35,002 nucleotides of DNA from assembly GCA_016786585.1 (NCBI GenBank), contig JAEUUI010000016.1:1-35002 (forward strand). The letters run 5' to 3'. This stretch comes from Cyclobacteriaceae bacterium (GTDB taxonomy: Bacteria > Bacteroidota > Bacteroidia > Cytophagales > Cyclobacteriaceae). The notes under the pieces were generated by a model. That model ran no database searches, was not told the DNA's origin, and saw nothing but the letters and a program-made list of their open reading frames with translations. Numbering within the stretch: position 1 is the stretch's first letter; each line of letters opens with the position of its first letter. Both the position numbers and the translations under genes were made by a program. This document shows, one piece after another, positions 8,668 through 19,400 of this stretch.

Positions 8668-9749
8668 AATACGATGTACAATCTCCAAAATCCGCACAAA
8701 ATAACCAAAGCGAGGCCTACCGGAGTCAAATATTTCCAACTTAATTTCATCAATTGATCAATCCGAAGGCGCGGAAACGTCCATCGCACCCAGATTTGGA
8801 GGGCTACAAAGAAAAGAGACTTCAGGATCAGCCAGAAAATTGCCCATGCCGTTACGCTCCAGGTGCCGGCCACGCCAGACGTCCATGTACCTAGTCTTAC
8901 CGGCCCCAGATCCGGAAGGGCTGTCGCCCAGCTTCCAAAAAAGAGAACCGTACCCAGAACACTTACCAAAAGCATCATGGCATACTCTGATAACATGATT
9001 GATGCCCAGCGAAACCCGGAGTACTCCGTGTGATACCCACTTACCAGTTCCGATTCAGCAATCGGCAGATCGAAAGGCGCGCGATTGGCTTCCGCTAATG
9101 AAGAAATAAAGAAGACAATCCAGGCGATAAACAATAACGGCATGCGAAATACATTCCAGCTTAAAAATCCCCCGACAGCTGAAAGTGACTGACCCCAACT
9201 GCTTACACCCAGGAAAAATTGTTCACCCGAATAACCATGACTTTGCTGGTAGGATATTTCCTGCAAGTCGAGTGTCTGACAAACCATGCATACACATAAC
9301 ACGGAAAGTCCGAGCGGAACTTCATATGAAATTATCTGCGCTGCTGCGCGAAACGTTCCGAGCGTACTGTATTTGTTGTTCGAACTCCAGCCGGCAATCA
9401 TGATCCCGATCACGTCAAGTGAAACGATGGCAAGCAGGAAAAATACTCCGGATGAAATTCCTGCACCGGACCATGCGGGACCTAACGGAATAACAGCGAA
9501 GCCAACAAACACGGCCAGGAAAATTATGAAAGGCGCAATCTTAAAAAGCCATTGATCCGCTTTCGCGGGAACGATATCTTCTTTCTGAATCAGCTTGATA
9601 AAATCTGCGACTGATTGCATAAGTCCATATGGGCCGGTTTCCATGGGCCCAAGTCTGTCCTGAATGAATGCAGAAATTTTCCGTTCGGCATAAATGACGA
9701 ACAGCGTATAGAGCAAAAGAAACGGAAGGATGAAGAAGAGTGTGCTCAA
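8664..9749 (-). CDS. nuoH: NADH-quinone oxidoreductase subunit H
   Basis: This 361-residue, eight-helix subunit forms much of the quinone chamber of complex I at the joint of the two arms. Landmarks are AERKISAFIQDRLGP in the first loop and EANRAPFDLPIAESELVSGY, the charged loop lining the quinone site. The only start before the first helix is TTG at 9749, because a TAA is in frame four codons upstream. The gene follows murI by 41 bases, where nuoG would be expected. It overlaps the downstream kinase gene by four bases. Confidence 0.95.
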   Translation of the reverse strand: MSTLFFILPFLLLYTLFVIYAERKISAFIQDRLGPMETGPYGLMQSVADFIKLIQKEDIVPAKADQWLFKIAPFIIFLAVFVGFAVIPLGPAWSGAGISSGVFFLLAIVSLDVIGIMIAGWSSNNKYSTLGTFRAAAQIISYEVPLGLSVLCVCMVCQTLDLQEISYQQSHGYSGEQFFLGVSSWGQSLSAVGGFLSWNVFRMPLLFIAWIVFFISSLAEANRAPFDLPIAESELVSGYHTEYSGFRWASIMLSEYAMMLLVSVLGTVLFFGSWATALPDLGPVRLGTWTSGVAGTWSVTAWAIFWLILKSLFFVALQIWVRWTFPRLRIDQLMKLSWKYLTPVGLALVILCGFWRLYIVL

Positions 9750-9790
9750 CGCGCTGGATTATTCGTCCAAATTCGCAAAAAAAGGCAAGG

Positions 9791-10627
9791 TTAAGAACCC
9801 CAGAGCGGATGTTTTTCCAGATTCACCTGCTCCTGAAAGAAAAGCCGGGTTGATGCTTCAAAGGATGATGTGTAATCAGACACCAGGAACTGATGCGTAA
9901 CCGGACCAATACCGGGATTGATCAGCTTGCTTTCTTCGAGATGTTTTTTCAGCGCCTGTGCAACAACTTCTGATGAGTCCAGAATGGTCATCTTACCCTT
10001 GTAAAAGTCGTTGATCTCTTTTTTGATTAACGGGTAGTGGGTACACGCCAAGATTAATGCCTCGATGTTCTGAAGCTCCGGATCGTTGAGGTATTGCGCA
10101 ATGATCTCGTGGCTGATCTTATTGTCGAAAAAACCTTCCTCAATCATTGGGGCAAGCAAAGGAGTGGCAAGCGAGTGAACGGTAATCCGTTCATGTGCTT
10201 CCTGAATCTTACGCTCGTAAACACCGGATTGTACGGTGCGTTTTGTTCCGATCAACCCAACGTGACGTCCCGCATAGTTATCAAGCACCAGGTTAACCAT
10301 CGGATCAATCACGTTAATGATCTTAACCGAGCGAACGTATTCTTTCAGCAATTCGTATGCAGCCGAGCTTGCCGAGTTACAGGCGATCACAATAACCTTG
10401 CAGCCCTTCATCAGCAGTACATCGGCAATCTTGATTGAGTATGCCTGGATAGCCGCTTCCGATTTATCGCCATAGGGCAGGTGTGCAGTGTCGCCAAAGT
10501 ACACCATGCTTTCGTTCGGCAAAAGTTGCTTAATGGCATGCGCTACCGTAAGGCCGCCAATGCCGCTGTCAAAAATCCCGATCGGTGCGCTTGCTGAAGT
10601 GTTCAATTTGTGCGTGAATGAGCGCAA
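9791..10627 (-). CDS. murI: Glutamate racemase
   Basis: This cytoplasmic enzyme converts L- to D-glutamate for peptidoglycan. The two catalytic cysteines are visible in VIACNSASSAAYELL and ALILACTHYPLI, and the N-terminal substrate loop is PIGIFDSGIGGLTV. The frame has no ATG ahead of that loop. The longest form (278 residues) begins at TTG 10627, only two bases after the T-run of the upstream terminator. A second TTG at 10603 (giving MNTSASAPIGIF) would place the start at the distance from the catalytic loop that is usual in the family, and I think it is the likelier one. It lies 41 bases ahead of nuoH on the same strand. Confidence 0.93.
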   Translation of the reverse strand: MRSFTHKLNTSASAPIGIFDSGIGGLTVAHAIKQLLPNESMVYFGDTAHLPYGDKSEAAIQAYSIKIADVLLMKGCKVIVIACNSASSAAYELLKEYVRSVKIINVIDPMVNLVLDNYAGRHVGLIGTKRTVQSGVYERKIQEAHERITVHSLATPLLAPMIEEGFFDNKISHEIIAQYLNDPELQNIEALILACTHYPLIKKEINDFYKGKMTILDSSEVVAQALKKHLEESKLINPGIGPVTHQFLVSDYTSSFEASTRLFFQEQVNLEKHPLWGS

Positions 10628-10629
10628 AT

Positions 10630-10662
10630 AAAAAAAAGAACCCCATAGAAACTATGGGGTTC
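10630..10662 (-). terminator. Intrinsic terminator of the zinc-ribbon membrane protein gene
   Basis: On the minus strand a perfect 11-bp stem (GAACCCCATAG pairing with CTATGGGGTTC, 10638-10648 with 10652-10662) with a 3-base loop is followed by eight T residues. It begins 21 bases after the stop of the 10684-11412 gene and ends two bases before the first possible murI start. Confidence 0.9.
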
Positions 10663-10683
10663 CGGATTAAATGTTGAAAGTTT

Positions 10684-11412
10684 CTATGCTTTCGGTGCGA
10701 GTTTCAATTCGCTTGCCTCGCGATGGCCGCAATAACCGCACTTGTAGTGCTTCAGCAGCAAGCCTGGCTCAAATGCAGTCGGCTCCTGCTTCATTTCTTC
10801 GCGTTCCATGCGTAATGTGTAATATCCGCAGTTCGGGCAACGGTCAGCGTGCTCGTACGAGTTGTATTTTTCAATTTTCTTGTAGCCTGTTTTTTCATCC
10901 AGCCACACGTCATAGTCGACTGAGTGAATATTCGCTTCTTCCGCGATCATATCGGCATCCATGTATGCATCTTCTTCCTCTTCGCTCAGTTTGCGCATTT
11001 TGTTTCCGGCAGGAGAAGTGCGGGGTGTATTCCGGAGCTTGTCAAGGCGTTTTTCAACGTACTTCGGATAGTAGATCTTCAACAAGCTGAAGAAAATGAA
11101 ATACGTAATGAAGCCCATGCTCACCACAATGAACAACCTAACCCAGAAGAAAATCATGCCGCTGTAGGCGATCTTTTCAGAGCGGATGGTCAGTCCGTAG
11201 CAGCATGCTGCGATGATGAAACAGAATACTGTATACCAGAAATACTTGATTTCGTGGAGGTTAATGTAATCGTACTTGTCCTTGAGGTCTTTTACCCGGG
11301 CAGCACTGAATTCATAATAGAGAAAGATCAGGATGCCCACGCCAATCATGGCGTAGCAAAGGTAAAGCATGTAAGAATCCCACGTGGTAAGAAAGGATTG
11401 TAATGAGTCCAT
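10684..11412 (-). CDS. Membrane protein with C-terminal zinc ribbon, function unknown
   Basis: I do not recognise the family. The 242-residue product has three to four hydrophobic segments in its first 115 residues (about 15-35, 55-75 and 85-110). An acidic linker follows (LSEEEEDAYMDADMIAEE), then a cytoplasmic-looking C-terminal domain with two CxxC knuckles, CPNCGYY and CGYCGH, about 32 residues apart, which should bind one zinc ion. It starts at ATG, diverges from fabI across 122 bases and is ended by a strong terminator. A role in membrane-linked protein or nucleic acid contact is possible, but that is only a guess from the zinc ribbon. Confidence 0.8.
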   Translation of the reverse strand: MDSLQSFLTTWDSYMLYLCYAMIGVGILIFLYYEFSAARVKDLKDKYDYINLHEIKYFWYTVFCFIIAACCYGLTIRSEKIAYSGMIFFWVRLFIVVSMGFITYFIFFSLLKIYYPKYVEKRLDKLRNTPRTSPAGNKMRKLSEEEEDAYMDADMIAEEANIHSVDYDVWLDEKTGYKKIEKYNSYEHADRCPNCGYYTLRMEREEMKQEPTAFEPGLLLKHYKCGYCGHREASELKLAPKA

Positions 11413-11479
11413 AGCGGTCTAAGGGTTTTGGTCACCAAAAATATTAAAATCCTGACAACTTCACTATTCCAGAAATATC

Positions 11480-11515
11480 TTGTTTTTCCCCTACCCGGAC
11501 TTATTTGTATAATTG
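11480..11515 (+). promoter_or_regulatory. Weak candidate promoter for fabI
   Basis: A TTG at 11480-11482 precedes TATTTG (11502-11507) and an overlapping TATAATTG (11508-11515). Neither matches the Bacteroidota TTG-19/20-TAnnTTTG pattern exactly, but the region is AT-rich and lies 20-30 bases before the fabI ATG. Confidence 0.3.
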
Positions 11516-11534
11516 TGCCTTAAACCAGAAAAAC

Positions 11535-12347
11535 ATGAGCTATAACGTTCTAAAAGGCAAGCGAGGAATCATTTTCGGGGCTCTCGATGAGAACTCAATT
11601 GCCTGGAAAACAGCGCTTAAAGTTAAGGAAGAGGGTGGTAGTTTTACCCTCACCAACGCTCCAATCGCTATGCGGATGGGCAAAATCAACGAGCTGGCAA
11701 AGGCTTGCAATGCCGAAATTATCCCGGCTGACGCGACCTCTGAGCAGGATCTGACCAATTTGTTCACAAAGTCCGTAGAGGTTTTGGGCGGCAAGCTCGA
11801 CTTCGTACTGCACTCAATCGGCATGAGCCCGAACGTGCGGAAAGACAAGTCGTATGGCGATCTTAATTATGAGTGGTTTCTGAAAACCCTGGATATCTCC
11901 GGGTTGTCATTCCATAAAGTGATGCAGGTGGCTGAAAAGAACGACTCGATGAACGAGTGGGGTTCAATCGTAGCCCTTACGTATATCGCAGCTCAGCGCA
12001 CGTACCCGGACTATTCGGACATGGCTCAGGCTAAGGCAGTTCTGGAATCCATTGCGCGTAGCTATGGCTATCGCTTTGGTAAGCTGAAGAAAGTTCGTGT
12101 GAACACGATCTCACAATCACCTACTAAAACAACTGCAGGTGCGGGTATCTCAGGGTTCGATGTGTTTTATGACTATGCTAACCTGATGTCACCGCTTGGT
12201 AACGCTTCCGCGGATGATTGCGCAAACTACATTGTGTCGTTGTTCTCCGACTTCACCCGCATGGTGACCATGCAAAATCTGATGCACGATGGTGGATTCT
12301 CTACTACCGGCATCACGGATGATTTGATTGCACGATTGAGTAAATAA
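11535..12347 (+). CDS. fabI: Enoyl-[acyl-carrier-protein] reductase (NADH)
   Basis: This short-chain dehydrogenase catalyses the last reduction of each fatty acid elongation cycle. I start it at ATG 11535 (MSYNVLKGKRGIIFGA), which places the nucleotide-binding region at the very N-terminus as in other FabI proteins, and not at the ATG ten codons earlier. The product is 270 residues. The catalytic Tyr-x6-Lys is seen in YSDMAQAK, preceded by ALTYIAAQRTYPD, and the C-terminus has the NLMHDGGFSTTGI motif. It is divergent from the zinc-ribbon gene and is followed 46 bases later by ispE on the same strand. Confidence 0.96.
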   Translation: MSYNVLKGKRGIIFGALDENSIAWKTALKVKEEGGSFTLTNAPIAMRMGKINELAKACNAEIIPADATSEQDLTNLFTKSVEVLGGKLDFVLHSIGMSPNVRKDKSYGDLNYEWFLKTLDISGLSFHKVMQVAEKNDSMNEWGSIVALTYIAAQRTYPDYSDMAQAKAVLESIARSYGYRFGKLKKVRVNTISQSPTKTTAGAGISGFDVFYDYANLMSPLGNASADDCANYIVSLFSDFTRMVTMQNLMHDGGFSTTGITDDLIARLSK

Positions 12348-12360
12348 TATAAAAATAGTC

Positions 12361-12382
12361 ACCGGTTGCCGGATCAACCGGT
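12361..12382 (+). repeat. Inverted repeat between fabI and ispE
   Basis: ACCGGTT (12361-12367) and AACCGGT (12376-12382) form a 7-bp stem with an 8-base loop, and further CCGG steps on either side could give alternative pairings. There is no T-run, so it is not a standard terminator. It sits 11 bases ahead of the ispE ATG and could affect its translation. Confidence 0.45.
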
Positions 12383-12393
12383 AGCCGGTAACT

Positions 12394-13200
12394 ATGGTTT
12401 CATTTCCTCCCTGCAAAATCAATCTTGGCCTGAACGTGATCTCCAAACGTTCGGATGGCTATCACAATCTCGAAACCTGCTTTTACCCGATACCGCTCAC
12501 GGATGTGCTGGAAGTACTTCCGGCTACCGCTGTTTCGTTCGACATTTCCGGCAATGCAATCCCGGGCGATGCATCCGACAATCTTTGCTTAAAAGCATAC
12601 CGGTCATTACAACAGGATTATGATCTGCCACCGGTGAAAATCTTCTTACATAAAGTTATTCCTTCAGGTGCCGGGCTGGGTGGGGGCTCTTCTGATGGTG
12701 CGCACACGTTAAGATTACTGAATGAAGTTTTTAGCCTGGGATTAAGCATAGAAAAATTGAAAGCATACGCGCTTCAGTTAGGAAGCGATTGCCCGTTTTT
12801 TATTGAAGACAAGCCCATGCTGGGATCGGGAAGAGGAGAGGAGCTTACACAGGTTTCAATTGATCTCTCCGGTAAATACATCGTACTTGTTAAGCCGGAT
12901 GTGCATGTATCAACGGCAGAGGCATACGGAGGAGTAACACCTGTTGTTCCGCATGTGCGCATAAAAGAGATTCTTCAAAAGCCGGTTGCCGAATGGAAAG
13001 ATGTTTTAAAAAATGATTTTGAGATATCGGTGTTTGCCAGGCATCCGCAAATTGGTGCAATCAAGGAAAAATTTTATCAGCACGGAGCGCTCTACGCAAG
13101 CATGAGCGGCTCGGGTTCTGCCGTGTTCGGAATTTTTGATAACCTGATCGATCTGAGAACTTCTTTCCCGAACGACTTTTACTGGAGCAAGATGCTCTAG
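12394..13200 (+). CDS. ispE: 4-diphosphocytidyl-2-C-methyl-D-erythritol kinase
   Basis: This GHMP-family kinase of the non-mevalonate isoprenoid pathway phosphorylates CDP-methylerythritol. The N-terminal motif CKINLGLNVISKRSDGYHNL carries the substrate Lys and His. The phosphate loop is PSGAGLGGGSSDGA, the catalytic Asp lies in LGSDCPFF, and the C-terminal GHMP motif is SMSGSGSAVFG. At 268 residues it is of usual length. It starts at ATG. Its TAG stop overlaps the stop of the convergent EamA gene within a single CTAG. Confidence 0.96.
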   Translation: MVSFPPCKINLGLNVISKRSDGYHNLETCFYPIPLTDVLEVLPATAVSFDISGNAIPGDASDNLCLKAYRSLQQDYDLPPVKIFLHKVIPSGAGLGGGSSDGAHTLRLLNEVFSLGLSIEKLKAYALQLGSDCPFFIEDKPMLGSGRGEELTQVSIDLSGKYIVLVKPDVHVSTAEAYGGVTPVVPHVRIKEILQKPVAEWKDVLKNDFEISVFARHPQIGAIKEKFYQHGALYASMSGSGSAVFGIFDNLIDLRTSFPNDFYWSKML

Positions 13201-14108
13201 GGCCCTGTATGGGGAAAAGGTTTTGGTCGTGTAAACCGGTCTTTTACAAACGGGTAGGCGATCACGGCCCCGAGGATGACTACGGTTCCCAAATAGAAAT
13301 TCCAACGCATCACTTCGCTTTGTCCGAATACAATTAGTGCAAGAATAATTCCGTACACCGGTTCCAGGTTCAGCGTAAGCTGAATAAAGAACACCGAGAG
13401 TTTTTTTGTCAGGTTGATGGCAACCGCATAGGCGTACACGGTGCAAACCAGTGAAAGAATACCGATCCAGATCCAGTCGCTCCAGGTTGGCGCTAAATTT
13501 AATTGACCATCGGTTGAGAAGTAAGTAGTATATATCGGGAAGAACACGACCACTGTCGTGCACGCCCCGATCATTTCATAAAACGTAATCGTGAGCGAGT
13601 TCACGCGGGTAACAAGTTGTGAATTGATAACGGCAAACATCGCACAGGTCAAGCCGGATAAGATTCCCAAGAACAATCCCATCGGATATTGAAAGTCGAA
13701 CGAGAAGATCAGGTAAAGCCCGATGATGACAACAAAACCAAGCCCCACTTCCACGCCCTGAATTTTATTTTTCTTTACCATCGGCTCGATAAAGGCCGCC
13801 CACAACGAACACGTTGCGAATCCTACCAGGCTGGTGGATGGATTTGAAATCCTTCCCGAAATAAAAAATGTCAGCCAATGCGAGGCCACGATCACCCCCG
13901 TCAACAGCATTTTAACCAGATCGGAGTTTGAAACTTTAAATGATCCGCGGAGCACGAGGATGACCACGCCCATTCCGATCGCTGCAAGCAGCGTACGGTA
14001 AAAAACCATTTCAACAGCGGGAATAGAAACGAGCTTTCCTAAAATGGCAGTGAAGCCCCAAAGAAAAACGAGAAAATGTAGTTTGAAGTAATCGGATGTA
14101 GTAGCCAT
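13197..14108 (-). CDS. EamA/DMT-family membrane transporter
   Basis: This 303-residue protein has about ten membrane helices arranged as two EamA repeats, each opening with a typical small-residue helix (HFLVFLWGFTAILGKL near the start). Family members export metabolites such as amino acids, but the substrate cannot be read from the sequence. Its ATG directly follows the TAA of the LptF/LptG-like gene, so the two are translationally linked. It is the last gene of the tgt operon and converges with ispE. Confidence 0.88.
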   Translation of the reverse strand: MATTSDYFKLHFLVFLWGFTAILGKLVSIPAVEMVFYRTLLAAIGMGVVILVLRGSFKVSNSDLVKMLLTGVIVASHWLTFFISGRISNPSTSLVGFATCSLWAAFIEPMVKKNKIQGVEVGLGFVVIIGLYLIFSFDFQYPMGLFLGILSGLTCAMFAVINSQLVTRVNSLTITFYEMIGACTTVVVFFPIYTTYFSTDGQLNLAPTWSDWIWIGILSLVCTVYAYAVAINLTKKLSVFFIQLTLNLEPVYGIILALIVFGQSEVMRWNFYLGTVVILGAVIAYPFVKDRFTRPKPFPHTGP

Positions 14109-15265
14109 TTATCGCGGAACATACCGGTACATAACACCGGATATGGCGCCAAATATAATAGCCGGAATCCATACGGAGATAGCGGGAGGCAATGAACCTG
14201 CTTCTGCAAAGGTTCGGAACATCATAAAGAACAGGATGAACACGAACGATAACGCAAAACCCAGGGCAATCTGTGCGCCGGTTCCACCGCGACTTTTCCG
14301 CGAAGAAACAATCACACCCATGAACGTAAGGATGAAAATTGAGAACGGTGATGCAAAGCGTGTGTATTTCTCTACTTCATATACATCAATGCCGGCAGAG
14401 CCGCGCGACCTTAATGTTTTGATGTATTTGTTCAGCTCGGTGAGCGTGAGGCCATCGTACTTGCGATAATCGTTGTCAAACTCGTTCGGATGAATGGCCA
14501 GCGTGGTGTCGAGCGGAGTTTTACCTGACCGCAATTCTTCCTTAACAACTTTTGTATTGAGCGGAGCATTCGTCAGTGAATCAGTGCTTTGTGTGGTATC
14601 AGTTGTAGGTGCGGACGGTTCGAACAGATCGTTGATCTGCGCAACTTCCCATTCGTAAAGCGTCCATTTATTTTTTGTTGTATCCCATTCAATCCGCTTG
14701 GCTGTAAGTTTTTCAATCAGCTTGCGGTTCTTAAAGCGTTCCAGCGTAAACTGATAACCTTTGTCGGAATTGCTGTTATAGCTTTGCAGGTAGAGGAAAA
14801 CATTTTTCGAAACCTGCATGTGAATGTTGCGGAAACTCGAATTGGTTTTTGGTTTGAGATATTCAAGCTCAAACGCCAACCGTGACTTGTTGGAATTCGG
14901 AATGATCCAACCGTTCAGCCAAAAGCTTACCCCGGCAATCAAGGCTGCTCCAATAAAATAAGGCAACAGCAATCTGCGAAAGCTTACACCGCTGCTTAAG
15001 ATCGCTACGATTTCGGTGTGCCCGGCCATCTTTGCTGTAACATACACGGTGGCGATAAAAACAGTAATTGGCGTGATGAGGCCTGCAATCCACGGGAGGA
15101 AGTTTCCATAATACCCGAGGATCTCGATGAAGCCCAGTTGTGCCTTTGCGTATTTGTCAGTCTTTTCCGTGAGATCGATAACAGTAATAACAGCCAGCAA
15201 CAGCGCTACTACGAACACGTAAGTGCTCAAAAACTGTCTGAGAATATACCGATCGAGTAGTTTCA

Positions 15266-15266
<1 letters not shown>
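14109..15266 (-). CDS. LptF/LptG family permease (YjgP/YjgQ)
   Basis: The 385-residue protein has the layout of the LPS-export permeases. Three helices occupy the first 120 residues (MKLLDRYILRQFLSTYVFVV at the start), then a soluble periplasmic beta-jellyroll-like domain of about 180 residues, then three helices at the C-terminus (FSIFILTFMGVIVSS and following). In the Lpt system such permeases pair with the LptB ATPase to pull lipopolysaccharide from the inner membrane. Whether this is LptF or LptG cannot be decided here. Its ATG shares one base with the tgt stop (TAATG). Confidence 0.9.
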
Positions 15267-16405
<1,139 letters not shown>

Positions 16406-16414
16406 TTAAGGCGA

Positions 16415-16422
16415 CAAAAATA
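16415..16422 (-). promoter_or_regulatory. Candidate -7 element for the tgt operon
   Basis: TATTTTTG on the minus strand matches TAnnTTTG exactly and would place the transcript start roughly 10-15 bases before the tgt ATG. I see no TTG at the expected upstream spacing. Confidence 0.4.
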
Positions 16423-16459
16423 AGGTAATATTTTGTTATCGCGTCTGAAGAAGGTAGCG

Positions 16460-19400
16460 TTAAACCGTATGTTGGGTTTCGCGGTACGCGTCAGGGGGAA
16501 ATGTCTTTTTGTACAACATCGGCACTTTATCCATCCACGTAACTTCAATTGAGTACACCCCAAAGTCTTCCGTTACTTTTCCTTTGATCTCGTAGAATCC
16601 CCGGCCACGCAAAGGGTACTTTTTTTCGATTTCCGGAAAATGAACCGTGTCAAATACTTTTCCTTCCCGATCGTTGAATGTCGCAAATGCCATCGGTACT
16701 CCGCTCCGCGTAAACGTTGGCTTGGTAGTAACGCAATATCCGAGGATGTAAATTTCTTTTCCGAGGTGTTGCTTCAATTCGCCTGCTAAAATTCCACGGT
16801 CAGGATTTTCAATCAGCCTGAATGGATTGCAGAGTGGAAAACCCAGCAACTCGATCTCATCAAATGCATCTTCAATTTCGTTTCGATGCAATGCCGGTAA
16901 CGGATAATCTTTTGGTTCGGTGTCAAACAAATCGGTTGTGGTCTTGTCTTTCCTTTTCGCATCACTGAACCAAAGCATGGCCTCCCACAACAACTGTTGC
17001 TTCGTTTTGTTGATGAAGCGGAAGGCGCCAATGCGGATCAGGATTCGAATCTGCTCCAATCCTAAGTCAACCCTGCGGAGGAAATTGTCCAGACTTTTGT
17101 ACGGTCCGTTTCGTTCGCGTTCTGCCGCCAGTTGTCGCGCGACATTGGTTTCCAGGCTTTTCAAATGAACAAACCCCATGTAAATGCGATCCCCGTGGAT
17201 CGTTGTGAGGTATTCACTGTGATTTAAGCAGGGCGGTTCAATTCTGGCACCATTCATTCGTGCTTCGTGAAAGTAAAATTCGGTGCGATAGAATCCGCCA
17301 AAGTTGTTGATCACGCCCACCATAAATTCCAGCGGGTAGTGTGCTTTCAGAAAAAGACTTTGATAGCTTTCCACAGCATAGCTTGCGGAGTGTCCTTTTG
17401 CAAATGAATATCCTGCGAAACTCTCAATCTCATACCAAACGCGATCGGTGATAGGCTGTGGATATAACGTCTTACAGTTTTCAAAAAATTTGTCTTTCAC
17501 GCGCTGAAACTCTTCGCGCGACCGATACTTTCCCGACATGCCCCTGCGCAACACATCCGATTCGGTAAGCGATAATTTTCCAAAATGATGCGCAACTTTA
17601 ATAACATCTTCCTGGTACACCATCACACCAAACGTATCCGCCATCAGTTCGTCCATCACTGAATGGATGGATTCATACCGAATCCCGTTTCGCGTCATGT
17701 GAAAGCGTTTGATGTACTCCTGCATCATACCCGAACTGGCAACCCCGGGCCGGATGATGGAACTTGCGGCAACCAGGGTTAAGTAATCGTCACACTTTAG
17801 TTTTTCGAGCAACATGCGCATCGCGGGCGACTCTACATAAAAGCAGCCTGTTGCTTTGCTGTGGCGGAGGAGGTCTTTAATCTTTTCATCCTGTGTAAAC
17901 TTCCGGAATTGGTACACATCAACTTCAACACCCTTATTGCGCTTCACATGCTTCACGGTTTCTTTGATGTGCCCGAGTCCGCGCTGACTGAGAATATCAA
18001 ACTTATAAATACCGAAGTCTTCCGCTGCATGCATTTCAAACTGCGATACCGGCAAACTCTTCGGTGGAAACTCCGTTGCCGTATAGGCATAGATGGGCTT
18101 CTCGGTAATCAGCACACCGCCTGCGTGAATGGAGATGTTGGCCGGCAGCTCAAGCGAAACGATGTATCGGGCATAACTAAAAATCAATTCAGCAATGTGA
18201 TCCCGTTTTAACGGCATCTTACGCGTCTCTACAAGGGTGTTGATTTCTTCTTTCGGTAATCCGAATACCTTCCCCAACTCACGAAGGATTGATTTCTCCT
18301 GATACGTAGTGTGTGTTCCCAGCAGACACACATGATCGTAACCATACCGGTTAAAGATGTATTCGTAAATCGCATCGCGGTTATCCCACGAAAAATCGAT
18401 GTCGAAATCGGGCGGTGTAACCCGCTCTTCATTCAGGAATCGTTCGAAATATAAATTCAGTTCGATGGGGTCAACATTCGTAATGCCCAAACAAAACGCC
18501 ACGGTGCTGTTGGCCCCGCTTCCGCGACCTACGAAATCGTACCCAAGTTTTTTTGCATGAAGAATCAAGTCATACGCGATCAGGTAGTATGCCGTAAATC
18601 CCTTGTTCTGGATGATGGTCAATTCTTTTTCAATGTGTGAATTCCACACTTCGGGCTGATCTTTATACCGTACCGCGAATCCTTTTTTTGTTTCCTCCCG
18701 GAGATAGGCAACGTCCGCTTCGATTGACCCGGAAAAAAACTTTTTGTTCTTGTCTTCACCCTGCTCGCACTGAATGCTGCATTGGTCCAGCAATGTTTTT
18801 GCGTTGGCTGCGAGCTCGGGGAACGAATCGAATTGCTCATGCAGGTCATTCTCCGGCAGCATAAATTCTTCCTTCAATGCCTGGTGATTTTCAGGCAGCT
18901 TACTGAGGAGCGTGTTGTTTGCAATGCTGCGCAACAGGCGATGCGTATTGAAATCACGCCAGATAAGTTTTTTCTTATTGCGCTGATCGGCAAAGGGCGG
19001 TAAAAACGTAACCGGATGCCAAAGCACAAACTTATAAATGTATTCTTGGCGCACCGGATTAGCTGCGTACTGTATCAGCTGATGTTTTCGGATACCGATA
19101 AATTCATTTGAACGTAATTCTTCGGGTTCCACAGCTCCGCTTCCGTAAATCACAAACACATTGTCGAAACGGGGAGCGCGTACGGGAAATGGTTTTGCTT
19201 CGCGGTTATGGTGGGAGAGAAAGCGATTAATCTCCTCAAACCCGGCATTGTTTTTAGCTAATGCAACGTAGAGAAAGTCGTTGTCGTTGCGAAACTCAAC
19301 ACCAACAATAATGTCAAGATCAAATGGCTCTTTCCCGAATTTTGTCTTGCCGTTTTCCTGCGCCCGGTTCTCGTTACAGGTGCGCAGCATGTCAAGCCAT

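Noticed and set aside
8668-8739. A 24-residue N-terminal extension of the histidine kinase
   Set aside because: It lies within nuoH and precedes a signal peptide; the GTG overlapping the nuoH stop is the better start.
9760-9800. Possible terminator between murI and nuoH
   Set aside because: The only stem is about four base pairs (GGTT/AACC), too weak despite a nearby run of seven T residues.
13197-13200. CTAG shared by the stop codons of ispE and the EamA gene
   Set aside because: Real, but a simple product of tight convergent packing rather than a functional site.
13006-13563. A 185-codon minus-strand frame across the ispE/EamA junction
   Set aside because: It overlaps both real genes, has basic low-complexity composition and no recognisable domain.
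18223-18232. A ten-base match (GCGTCTCTAC) to one arm of the palindrome inside dnaE2
   Set aside because: It has no inverted partner and lies in conserved coding sequence, so chance is the simpler reading.
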